60,000 bases of DNA from Symsagittifera roscoffensis (taxonomy: Eukaryota > Xenacoelomorpha > Acoela > Convolutidae), in NCBI RefSeq assembly GCF_963678635.1, contig NC_087070.1:33993955-34053954 (forward strand), given 5' to 3'. The first letter of the stretch is position 1. The number at the start of each line of letters is the position of its first letter. Below, piece after piece: positions 11,801-21,500 of this stretch. The notes beneath the pieces are model-generated. The model ran no database searches. It was not told the origin of the DNA and saw nothing but the letters and a program-made list of their open reading frames with translations. The position numbers and the translations under genes were made by a program.

Positions 11801-14499
11801 CATTATCCACCACCAAAACCTTGTACTCACAGCCTTCAGCTGGTAAAATAAGCGATCACAGCGAAGACCGCATGTCTTATCTTTTTTACTTTAAAAGATA
11901 TGACGTTTTTAGTTTTTCTTTATATACCAAATGAAAAAAATGGATAAAATTTTTTCGTCTCCACAGGGGCTCGAACCAGGCACCCCACGCCTGGCATTGC
12001 TGTGCACATCTTCCAGACCATCAGACCGTTGTTTTAAACAAAAATAAAATTTTCATGTTTTAACTTGATTAATACCATTTTTCCCAGAAAAAAGTGGGAT
12101 TTCTCCCAGGGAAGTGAATGGAAAAAGAATCGGAAAAAAATCGTCTGCTCTACTTCCCGAGCTAGTCACAATGGAAAAAACCGAGGAAAAAATAGCGATA
12201 CGTTTGCCAGAACCGCGTTTTTTATCCGTCAAATGCAATACGTTAAAAACTCGCGGTTGCTCGTTTGGAGTGGATTGAACTCGCGCGCGCTCGTATGGGC
12301 GGGTGACGGAAAATGCCAACCACCAAGATAACTCTTAACCGCTCGAGACAGATCTAGAATTATGAACACGAATTGATTGCAATTGATGGTCAGTAGCGAT
12401 AATTAACATTCAAACAGCTCAGCTCGTATTATCAAAAAATGACAATATATGCGTATCACGTCATCCGCCAGTTACGGTGTATTACATACTCTACTACATT
12501 ACTGAATAAACATCCAGTATCATAATGAACTTCGCTTCCCAAACAACAAAATAAGTTGAACACAGGCAAAACTGAGCTTCGCGCCACTTTCGATACACAG
12601 CAAAAGCTGCAAATATCCAAACCATGTGTCTTAAACAAAAATTGAAAACTATGAATGAATTTTGTTGAAGAAATCGTAGGCCCAACAATCAGAAAAAATT
12701 TTACTGCAATAGTTATAGAAATCAATTCCCTTCAAAGCAAACAAAAGATTTGGGCTTATCTCCATCCATTTTTTTCTGATAAGCAGTAAATGTAAACGAT
12801 AAGAAAACATTTCGGGCAAAAACTGAGATATGATAATTCCGAAATGTACTCAAAAACTGTTCATTAAATCTAGCAGCCAAACAATCTGCATATCCAAAAA
12901 GAAAAATCAGGGATAAAGGCCCTACCCGCTATAGTATAAGATCAAAACGAAACAAAGATGAAAAACAAACGATATTGCAAAAACGATTGCCACAAAAAAG
13001 AACTTGCACCTCAAAAAAATAATACACCTCAAGAATTATCAGTTCTGAAATTTATATGCAACGGTAGAGCTAGATCACAACAAAAAAAACTTAAAAAACG
13101 CCAAAAATGTAAACAAAAAAACATGAAAAGTTTTTCTACAATTTCAGCCAGAAAGACCCACACGCCTAAATCTCGTGCAGAACTTGACGCCACATTCCTT
13201 TGTAGACAACAAAGTTGAGTCAAATTTGCTTTAAAAAAATCTGGAAATTATTAAGTTTTTTGAAATTTATTTTGACAAATTGAAACAATACGTTAAACCA
13301 TCTACAAGAATCGATTTCAAAGAAAGTTGCTTCAGCCTAAAATACACCTAACTAATTAAAACTAAACCTAGTTTCATGCACATTAGAACAAAAAAAAATC
13401 AGAAACCATGCATCCGAAAAAAATTTATTTGCAAAAACAATTCTAGCAGAAAAGTTTTATTTCAAAGAGAAAGTTTTATTTAAAAGGGAAAAGTCTAGAA
13501 CCCGGTTTTAATAGCCTTGCTTATCGCAAGGGTAACAAGCAATCAAATTATGAGGCGAAACAATGAAAAATTTGAATAAAAAACAAACAATTTCAAAATC
13601 CCAGTTACTCAATTAACAACAACAGGGCGACTGTTTACTATATTATAATTGGTTAATTTAGAACAAACATTCCAGGCCTTGGATATTAAGCCAACAAAAT
13701 AAGCAGACAAACGAAAATCTGTCAATTCAATTTTTCCCCAGAATTTTTTTCTTCATTTTCAAACAAACTGAGAAAAAAGACGGCCCGGCTGGAACTCGAA
13801 CCCAAGACCTTAGGGTGCAAAGGCAACCGCTTTACTTTCAGCCCAACCATATATTTGCTCTAACTCTTACCATATATTTGCATTTCGATAATTTGCGAGA
13901 CTACAAAAGAGCCCAACAAAAACAACATAACTGAACTAACCTTGATTACTTGTTGATGTCGCCCCGTTCCTAGCTTTAGCAATGTGCCCCCGAAAAGGTT
14001 GAATTGTACTGTCATCTTCGTCGCCATTGAGGAGTCAATGGCTGATGCTAACTCATGCGCCATAAACACCTTCAGAGGGTTTTTATGGAAATCGAATACT
14101 GATATGTAATTGTTATCACAGAAGAACTTCAATCTCTTCAAAGCCATCTCTCTTTCTTCTGCCACAGAAATATTGTATTCAGGTATCATTAGCTTAAAAA
14201 AAACAGTATTCCTTAAATTGATGATTTCTGTATCTTAAGATAAATAAATTTACAGCTTTTGCATAATTTGATTACTCAGTCAACAAAAAACGTTAGGGTA
14301 TAATTGTTTCATCAAATGAACAAGTTAAATGTACCTCTGAATTAACAACATCCTTCCAAAATCGGCTCCTTTCATCGTGATTATCGTTGTCAAGGGTTGC
14401 CTGCAAAGCTGTCTTGTTAACAATAGAACCAGTTTCACGCCAACGACTTCTCAACGCTGCGGCCGAAGAACTCCGAAAAGAGCGGATTGCTGCGCTCAT
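5807..14499 (-). CDS. Peroxisomal-type acyl-CoA oxidase, seven coding exons
   Basis: Flavoenzyme of the ACOX family that oxidises acyl-CoA to trans-2-enoyl-CoA with release of H2O2, the first step of peroxisomal beta-oxidation. Minus-strand coding exons: 14499-14335, 14192-13941, 9921-9610, 9433-9137, 8892-8770, 6871-6689 and 6385-5807, all phase 0, giving about 635 residues. Family marks are [35 protein letters not shown] (flavin/substrate region), [76 protein letters not shown], and [16 protein letters not shown] with MTAEGDN. The sequence resembles the type seen in plants, algae and protists more than human ACOX1 (from memory). Intron 9609-9434 is GC-AG; the other five are GT-AG. The C-terminus is NSYF, not an SKL-like PTS1. 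A non-coding first exon is likely, because an acceptor precedes the ATG at 14505. Introns of 4.0 and 1.9 kb carry repeats. Confidence 0.93.
6906..6985 (+). repeat. tRNA-like module in ACOX intron
   Basis: GGCCAAGTGGCTGAGG resembles the A-box region of a Leu/Ser-type tRNA, and GGTGGTTCAAGTCTCACC resembles the T arm with a B box. Acceptor stem pairing is poor. It lies just upstream (in gene sense) of the exon starting at 6871 and is probably a SINE head. Confidence 0.5.
7501..7580 (-). repeat. Degenerate tRNA-like module
   Basis: The minus strand reads CTGGCTGAGTGGTTAG, an A-box-like D arm, followed by a decayed B box. It lies in the 1.9-kb ACOX intron. Too degenerate for a functional tRNA. 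Confidence 0.4.
7850..7921. repeat. Dispersed 70-bp repeat, copy B
   Basis: Second near-identical copy of the repeat at 3851-3920, again with the ATGACCGATAACGCTTCTGG core. It is followed by sequence related to 4221-4377, so the two repeats may be parts of one longer element. Confidence 0.6.
8312..8337. repeat. Small hairpin repeat, copy 1
   Basis: AATAGCCTTGC...GCAAGGGTAA forms a short perfect stem (CCTTGC with GCAAGG). The same 26 bases with one change occur at 13510-13535. Confidence 0.5.
11190..11268 (-). repeat. tRNA-like module in ACOX intron 2
   Basis: On the minus strand GCTCAGTGAGTTAGAGC forms a perfect D stem with an A box, and GGGGCTCGAACCCCG forms a perfect T arm with a B box. 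The acceptor and anticodon stems pair poorly. It is the best preserved of the modules here and may be a tRNA pseudogene or SINE promoter. Confidence 0.55.
11958..12032 (-). repeat. tRNA-like module in ACOX intron 2
   Basis: The minus strand has GTCTGATGGTCTGG as the A-box side and CCTGGTTCGAGCCCCTG as the B box. The outer ends GTCT/AGAC can pair. Likely another tRNA-derived repeat. Confidence 0.45.
12262..12350 (-). repeat. tRNA-like module with a long variable region
   Basis: The minus strand shows CTCGAGCGGTTAAGAG, close to a Leu/Ser D arm, and GAGTTCAATCC as a B box about 55 bases later. Stems are incomplete. Confidence 0.4.
13510..13535. repeat. Small hairpin repeat, copy 2
   Basis: Second copy of the 26-base CCTTGC/GCAAGG hairpin unit seen at 8312-8337, also intronic in the ACOX gene. 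Confidence 0.5.
13783..13850 (-). repeat. tRNA-like module in ACOX intron 2
   Basis: The minus strand has GGGCTGAAAGTAAAGCG (A-box side), a CTTTGCACC anticodon-like loop and GGGTTCGAGTTCC (B box). Next to it, GCAAATATATGGT is repeated twice in tandem. It looks like a tRNA-derived insertion. Confidence 0.45.
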
Positions 14500-14668
14500 T
14501 GCATCTAAAACCAACAGTAATTCATTCTTACACACTTAAATTATCAGCTCAGTCCATTTACTGGTCAAGAAGTTATTGCATTTGGTGACTATTTGTCCTT
14601 CTTTTCTCTTTCCACTCATTACTCTTCTCGTTCACTTCTCAAGCGGTGTCGCACCGGGTTCTCTAATA

Positions 14669-14689
14669 GGACGACTGTAACAGTCGTCC
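14669..14689. repeat. Palindrome at the edge of the old LTR
   Basis: GGACGACTG, TAA, CAGTCGTCC form a perfect 9+3+9 palindrome spanning the boundary at which the old minus-strand LTR begins (14676). Other copies of this LTR end (33082, 33482) lack the palindrome, so it may be chance or a local repair product. Confidence 0.5.
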
Positions 14690-14854
14690 GCTTTTGTCAC
14701 ATATGTGGTTAAGAAAAATAGGCCCTTTAACCATTGGCTCAAGGGTCAGGGACACTACCTCTTGTATTTTGTCTGTCGCAGCCAAATCGGTTCGCTCACC
14801 ACATGGGACTACTAAATCGAGTTACAGCTTAAAGGCAACTACCAATATACCCCC
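14676..14854 (-). repeat. Old LTR piece, left of copy 1
   Basis: Reverse-oriented end of an LTR related to the copy 1 LTR, starting at TGTAACAG. It is cut by the copy 1 insertion at 14855 and continues at 32859. Its start lies only about 175 bases upstream of the ACOX start codon. Confidence 0.8.
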
Positions 14855-15779
14855 TGTGCCAGTCGGTCATATTTGGAAGTTTGACCTTGAGAGAAGCAAG
14901 AAACACTTGATTTTGGAGTGAAATTTAATTTTTCAAAATTTCGAATGGAACCTGTCATGCACGATTTTCTCGCGAGAACTGAAAATCAGAAAAAGAGATC
15001 AGAACAATTTCAGAACAATTTCAGAACAATTGAGTAACAATCGCGGGAAAGTTGCTAGAAAAATCGGTGGGAAATTGCTATTCGCAATTTCGAAAGCAAT
15101 AATAACCTAGAGTAGAGCTGTCCCATCTGAAACAGAGACGAGAGCATTCCCACGAGTTGGATTATTACGATTGGAATACCATTATTGACTAGACCAGAGT
15201 GAACCTTCGGTGGAAAGGTGGACAGCTAGAGTGTCCCAATGGTTCACGAGAACTTGCAGTCTAGAGTAAAAACTTGTTCTTGTTGTTAAAACTGACTGAC
15301 ATTAAACTCATTTTAGTTACTTTGTTGATTCTTGAGTTGTTTACCGACTTATTTACTTCCTGGTTCTTGAGCGTGCTACTATGTGAGTACAAATTTAAAT
15401 TCTAGAGTGTGTTTTATGATTGTTATGTTGAAGTAAGGCGAGTTTTAGGTTGATCCATCTGAAATGGATCAAAGTTCCACTGTCTAATAAAAAGTAACTT
15501 AACGGATTGTTCCAACCCGGTTTTTAACGGCGTTCATGTATTTTGGGTATCTAGAGACCTAAGTATGGGGACGTTTCTAATTCTAGAGTGGGTGGATATT
15601 TTAGTAGTAGCCTTTAAGCTGTAACGGGTCGTAGTCTCATGTCACAAGCGAACCGAACTGGCTCCGACCGTTCTTGAGGTAGAAAAACACAAGAGATAGT
15701 GTCCCTGACCCTTGAGCCAGTGGTTATAGGGCCTATTTTTCTTAAGCCTCATGTGTGACTGCAGTAGACGAATGTTACA
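14855..15779 (+). repeat. 5' LTR of copy 1
   Basis: Begins TGTGCC and ends AATGTTACA, 925 bp. A polyadenylation hexamer AATAAA is at 15486-15491, placing the R region near there. CTAGAGT-type octamers recur at about 15109, 15227, 15260, 15401, 15549 and 15581. The 3' LTR at 31934 differs at two positions (near 15180 and 15593). Confidence 0.95.
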
Positions 15780-15790
15780 TAGTGTTTTTA

Positions 15791-15805
15791 TGGCGCTCCT
15801 GGGTG
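15791..15805 (+). promoter_or_regulatory. Primer binding site, copy 1
   Basis: TGGCGCTCCTGGGTG begins with TGG as expected for pairing to a tRNA 3' CCA end. It lies 11 bases after the LTR rather than next to it. The same sequence sits 12 bases after the copy 2 LTR, which supports the call. Confidence 0.7.
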
Positions 15806-16280
15806 TTTACGACATCAAGACTACGGAGTCGAACCCACTTGAGACAGCTTCGGGCTGAATGCCCATTCTAGAGTACCGGTGGTACGGTTCGACAGGGACG
15901 TGCAAACCTTCCGGTTGTACCGTGATAGCTTTTTAAGAAAACTCGAGAAAATTTCCTGGTACGCTCTCCGAACGAGGCTTAGCTAACCGAGTAAAGGGGG
16001 GCAACTAGGGGGACAAAAACACGAGCAAAAAGACAAAAAGCAAAACAAAAAACCAAAAAAGAATAGAAAAAGGAACAAAAACCATAAAACGAAAAAAGAC
16101 AGTGACTTTGACACCAGATCAGTTGGATCAAACCTTTGTATTAATTAAATAGTATACCAATACTGTTTTATAAGTTCGATCGTTTCGATCAACCTAGCAA
16201 TTTAACCCAGTAACCGTAATAAAGTGCCCGAGTGTGGGGCGTTGTCAAGGGTTTTCAGATAGGTTGGAACTTAGCTGGAC

Positions 16281-16476
16281 CAATAGGAGACTTGACTGGA
16301 AGAGGTGACCAGCCGAGTGGGAAAGTGGTTCAGGGACACTTGAGCTGAACCAATAGGAGACTTGACTGGAAGAGGTGACCAGCCGAGTGGGAAAGTGGTT
16401 CAGGGACACTTGAGCTGAACCAATAGGAGACTGGACTGGAACAGGTGACCAGTCGAGTGGGAAAGCAGCCAAGAAG
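16281..16476 (+). repeat. 70-bp tandem repeat, 2.8 units
   Basis: Units begin at CAATAGGAGACT at 16281, 16351 and 16421. The first two are nearly identical and the third has a few changes. It lies in the retrotransposon leader. Confidence 0.9.
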
Positions 16477-17304
16477 GATTTAGCAATTCTCGAGTTCTCA
16501 ATGTGGGCAGAACGGGTATCGTTAGAATCCACATTACATTATAGGAGATAAGTGTAAAATTGGATAAGCGAAATCCCCCAGTTTTGAGGAACGTTTTTAC
16601 TTGAGCAGACCTGGAAACAGGTCTACGGTTTTCTCTTGAGAGGTTTAGCACCCGGCGCTTAAAGTAATTTTTAGGCTTAAGAAGGGGGGCTAGAAAGGGG
16701 GGAGGTTAGAAGGGGGACTGGTTAGGCTAGAGGTGAGCGGTTGTAAATTGTAAAAAGGGGGAAATTAGAGTAACTAATTAGTCGACATCGTTGACTTAGT
16801 TACATTAGAAAATAACACGCGTTGGTAATATTAGGTGGAGATCCAAAATTCAACTCGAGTTAAGACTGGTACGCTGGTTGGTTTGGTAGGGGGGACCGGA
16901 TATAAACAGCTTTTGTGAAACCCCATAAGATCACTAGTGGGGGGAGGAAAACGCGTGGCAATTAGGTACCAGACATTTTTTTTTCGACGGAAGGTAGACA
17001 TTGGTCACCTTTGAATTTCAGGTGGGCTCATTTTTCTGTTTTTATTATTTTTCTTACTTAGATTTTTGTTGCATTTTAGTGAGGATTTGTGTTTGGTTTT
17101 ATACGAACAGGTGATCACAAGATACCTGCGCACCTAATTGAAATAGAAACAACCAAAAAGAAGAGGGGGGTCAGCATTTGGCTTTTAAGAGAGGGTTTTT
17201 GGGAAAATTTTACTAGAGCTTGAGTGGTGGTACAAGGTTCGGTGATTCAAGAAGACCCTACAACGAGGAAGACACTCCGTGACGAGTATTGGGACAAGAC
17301 CGAA

Positions 17305-18290
17305 GAAGTCTTGGGACAGAGCAGTCTTGGGATAGTGGTCTTGGGACAGGGTCTTGGGACAGTGGTCTTGGGACAGGGTCTTGGGACAGTGGTCTTGGGA
17401 CAGGGTCTTGGGACAGTGGTCTTGGGACAGGGTCTTGGGACAGTGGTCTTGGGACAGTGGTCTTGGGACAGTGGTCTTGGGACAGGGTCTTGGGACAGTG
17501 GTCTTGGGACAGTGGTCTTGGGACAGGGTCTTGGGACAGGGTCTTGGGACAGGGTCTTGGGACAGTGGTCTTGGGACAGGGTCTTGGGACAGTGGTCTTG
17601 GGACAGGGTCTTGGGACAGTGGTCTTGGGACAGTGGTCTTGGGACAGGGTCTTGGGACAGGGTCTTGGGACAGTGGTCTTGGGACAGGGTCTTGGGACAG
17701 TGGTCTTGGGACAGTGGTCTTGGGACAGGGTCTTGGGACAGGGTCTTGGGACAGGGTCTTGGGACAGTGGTCTTGGGACAGGGTCTTGGGACAGGGGTCC
17801 TGGGACAGTGGTCTTGGGACAGGGGTCTTGGGACAGGGTCTTGGGACAGTGGTCTTGGGACAGTGGTCTTGGGACACTAGTCTTGGGACACCAGCCTTGG
17901 GACACTGGTCTTGGGACACTACCCTTGGGACACTAGTCTTGGGACAGTAGTCTTGGGACACTAGCCTTGGGACAATAGTCTTGGGACACTAGTCTTGGGA
18001 CAGTAGTCTTGGGACACTAGCCTTGGGACACTAGTCTTGGGACAGTAGTCTTGGGACACTAGTCTTGGGACAGTAGTCTTGGGACACTAGCCTTGGGACA
18101 CTGGTCTTGGGACACTACCCTTGGGACACTAGTCTTGGGACAGTAGTCTTGGGACACTAGCCTTGGGACACTAGTCTTGGGACAGTAGTCTTGGGACACT
18201 AGTCTTGGGACAGTAGTCTTGGAACAGTGGTCTTGGTACAAGGGTCTTAGGACACTAGCGGAGAGTACTGTGATAGTGACGAATAGTCTT
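17305..18290 (+). repeat. 13/14-bp minisatellite in the leader
   Basis: Dozens of tandem CTTGGGACAG units separated by GGT (13-bp period) or TGGT (14-bp period) up to about 17870, then CTTGGGACACTAGT-type 14-bp units to about 18290. The array is open in several frames on both strands only because it is repetitive. It lies inside copy 1, about 250 bases before gag, and is absent from copy 2. Confidence 0.95.
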
Positions 18291-18535
18291 GGGACGGTAT
18301 AGAAATTGAAGTCAAATTACAACAAGTGCGTTTTAAGACAGAATAAGACAAATCGAAATAGGTAGGGTTAAGACCAAATTAAGGAAAATTTTTCGGAGGT
18401 TTTAGAAAGAGAATTGGTTAAGGTTTTTAACACATTGTACAGAGTTTGTTACCACAAAAAATATTTTTTTTTACCCTTAGAATAGAATCGTGTATATAAT
18501 AAAATTGTAAATAGAAGCAGTTGTAAATAGAAATA

Positions 18536-21500
18536 ATGAGGCGGAGTAGGGTACCGGTGCTCGAAAAAAGGTCAAGTGGATCAAACACGAAATATAATTC
18601 ATCGCTGCGCGGAACGACATCAACGGGCCCAAAGATAACGAAGAAGAACTTTTCAGTTAACATGGTCAGCACAAGGAGTACAGCGGAGAACAGGGCGAAA
18701 GAGGGCACGGAAGGGGAGCGAGTAGAACCCACCATCGAGATTGATCTAGAGACACCCGATCAAAGTGTGGATGAAACAAGGAAGATGGCGACAGAGTCAA
18801 CTCCAATGCCCAATGCAGAGGAACCGAACCAGAAACCCATAGAGTTCTCACCGATAGATGACGCGGAAGATGCAATAGGCAACACCGAAGAAACGGTGAA
18901 AGAAGACTCTCAAGTAAAGAGGACATCTTTTACGGAAAAATTGGGAATAATGTTCGGAATAAAAACGAAAGAAAACGTGACTGAAGAACCAAAAGCAGAA
19001 AGAGCACGAACATTTGGGACAGTGAGCACGAAGACCTCAGAAGCCAATCCAAGAGAGGAACAAGCTAAAGCAGAGGCTACGGCCGAAGAGAGACCGACGG
19101 CTGACCATGAAGAGACTACCATTGAGCTGGGTGACTTGTTGGCGAAATTAAATCAGATTGACAAAAGACTTAAGCACAGTGAAGAAGACAGAGAGGTGAT
19201 AAAAAAGGAGATAAGATACAACAAGCACGAGTATCTAGACAGTTATTTTAACCTAGCTAAGGCAACAGATGAGAGACTCAAGGAAATGTCAGATAAGGTA
19301 GAAGCCACCAATGAAGAACGAGAAAAGAACATCAAAACAGACATGCAACAGTTGAAGAACCGATATGATGATGTCAACAGCCAATTAGGAAGCCTGGAAA
19401 GGAGAATGGACACAATGAGCAAGAGTCAAGCCGAGAGTTCGTGTGCAATACAGGCGAAGTTGGATGCAATCTTGAGAGGTTCTACTCCACGAGAAAGACC
19501 GGCAGCGGATCGTACGCAAGGCACCAGAGTCGACTTTGTAGAACCACAAAGGAACAAACGGCAATCGACACCGTTGCCCTTAACCAGGGATGCGATAAGC
19601 ATAGCACCAACAGCTGCGAAAACAATAATGAAGAATGGAACGTCGAATACAACGACTGCTCCGGGAGATTCAACAGCTAACAGCAACACAGGACCGGATG
19701 CTATGACATGGGCCAGCACTTGGGAGATGATGAACAGGACTCTAGAGGCCTTCGCCACGAGGAACACTGACTCGAGCGACAGGAGAGAGGGAAAATCAAG
19801 AAAGACATTCAAGAAGCCAAAAGAATTCAAAGACGACTCCGATGGATGCATTGACACTTGGGTGGAAGTGATGAGATTACATCTAGAACAAGATAACTTG
19901 AGTGACGAAAGACAGGCATGTACAGCCATACTGAGCAACTTGGAAGGAACGGCATTAAAATGCGTGGTCGGAAAGAAGGAGGAAGAACGCGACACCGCGG
20001 ACAAGATCTTCGAGATATTGCTGAATCGATTCGGGTCAGGCATGAAGGGTCACCAAGCGATGATGCGATTTGAAAAGAGAAGGCAGAGGGACGACGAGTC
20101 AATAGATCGGTTCCTAGATGACCTCGAGAGCTTGAGAAGGAGGAGTGACCCAGAGGAGTCGACAAATAGACGGAACTTTAGCATTGCCTCGAAGTTCATC
20201 GATGGGGTGAAAAGTGATGACTTAAGGACAATGTTAGCAACATACTACACATTGTCGAAGGACAGCGCACCCACCCCAGAAGAAATGAGACAGAATTCAA
20301 GAGAATACATGCTGATGAAACCTAAGAAGTACTCATATTCCGAAAACAGGAACACGCAAGGGGGAAGCCAACCCCAGAGGTCATCATGGTACAAACCTAG
20401 AGATGATATGGACAAGCGCAGATCATGCGCGAACTGCGGGTCAGCGGATCATCATGTGGCTGACTGCACAACGTACAAACAAGGCATGAAGAGCCTAGGT
20501 TATGCACCGGATGAAGAGGATATGAGCCAGATGGAGGAACACGAGTACTATAATGGCTTAATCATCAAGATAGGCGCCAGATGCTTCTTCTGTAACCAGG
20601 AGGGGCACTTCAGAATGGATTGTCCCTTGTTCTGGGAAGCGGTCAAGGACCAGAATCACCCCAAACATAAGTTGGCATTAGCGGCGGTGCAGAATCAGCG
20701 GAACAGGCAAAACGAGTTTGAATCTAGGAACTTGGGGGCACCAAACACCGAATTGCCGACGAAGACAGTGAAAGCTGTTACACATGTTAGCGGTGCGCTA
20801 GAGTCCGCGGCCGGAAGCTCTCTAGAGATAAATTATGAGAAAGCGGCGACGGAAGCAATTGCCAAAGTGAAACAAGATCTGGCTGCGAAAGAAATAGAGC
20901 AACGACTAAAGTTGGAGATTGAAAGACAGAATTTTAACGAAGCATTAACCGGATCGAACTCAATACCAGAGGCTAGAACGGGCTCAATGAAGACCGGGAA
21001 TTGTAACACCGTGAAAATGGTGACAGGTAAACCTTTTGGAATATCGAAAATCGGAGCAAGAATAATGTCGATAATCACAGTGGGCGGACACGAGGTAACC
21101 AGAAACTTGAGCGAGCCGAGCGACCAGACGATAATGCACATTGACGTGTATGCAGACTACTTGAGTGGAATAAGTCCACAAACGACTTCTAGAGCGCTCA
21201 GGGCACTACTCACGAGAGGGGGCAGCAAATCGGTACGTGTTGATAATAGGTACACTGAAGCTTATGGTCCACACGAGGTCATGCTAAATATAGATGGAAT
21301 CAACATCTATACCAAGACGATGATAACATGCGACGAAGACCTAATTGGACAAATCTATGTAGGGAAAGAAGAATTGAAAGTAAGATCGATTGGACACTGT
21401 GCTATGCTCGAAGAAGATGCAATGCACATCGGGACGGAAGCAGACGTGACAGGGCACGTGCTAGACATAAATGGCAAAAAGACTCAGTTACGTGGATTAC

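Larger units (their letters stand above)
15806..18535 (+). other. Long 5' leader of copy 1
   Basis: About 2.7 kb between PBS and gag. It contains an A-rich stretch (16021-16100), a 70-bp tandem repeat, G-rich patches (16680-16760, 16920-16945) and a 0.95-kb minisatellite. No conserved ORF is seen. In copy 2 the leader is only about 0.3 kb, so this region was lost there. Confidence 0.7.

Noticed and set aside
13869-13898. 30-base mini-exon between TTTTGTAG and GTAAGA in ACOX intron 2
   Set aside because: Splice-like ends, but it would add ten residues where the family has none.
17185-18250. Several long ORFs on both strands in the minisatellite
   Set aside because: They come from a 13/14-bp repeat without stops and encode only monotone repeats such as SQD.CPKT or LGTV; no start context or conservation.
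17305-18290. CRISPR array
   Set aside because: Units are 13-14 bp with no unique spacers, and the context is a eukaryotic retrotransposon.
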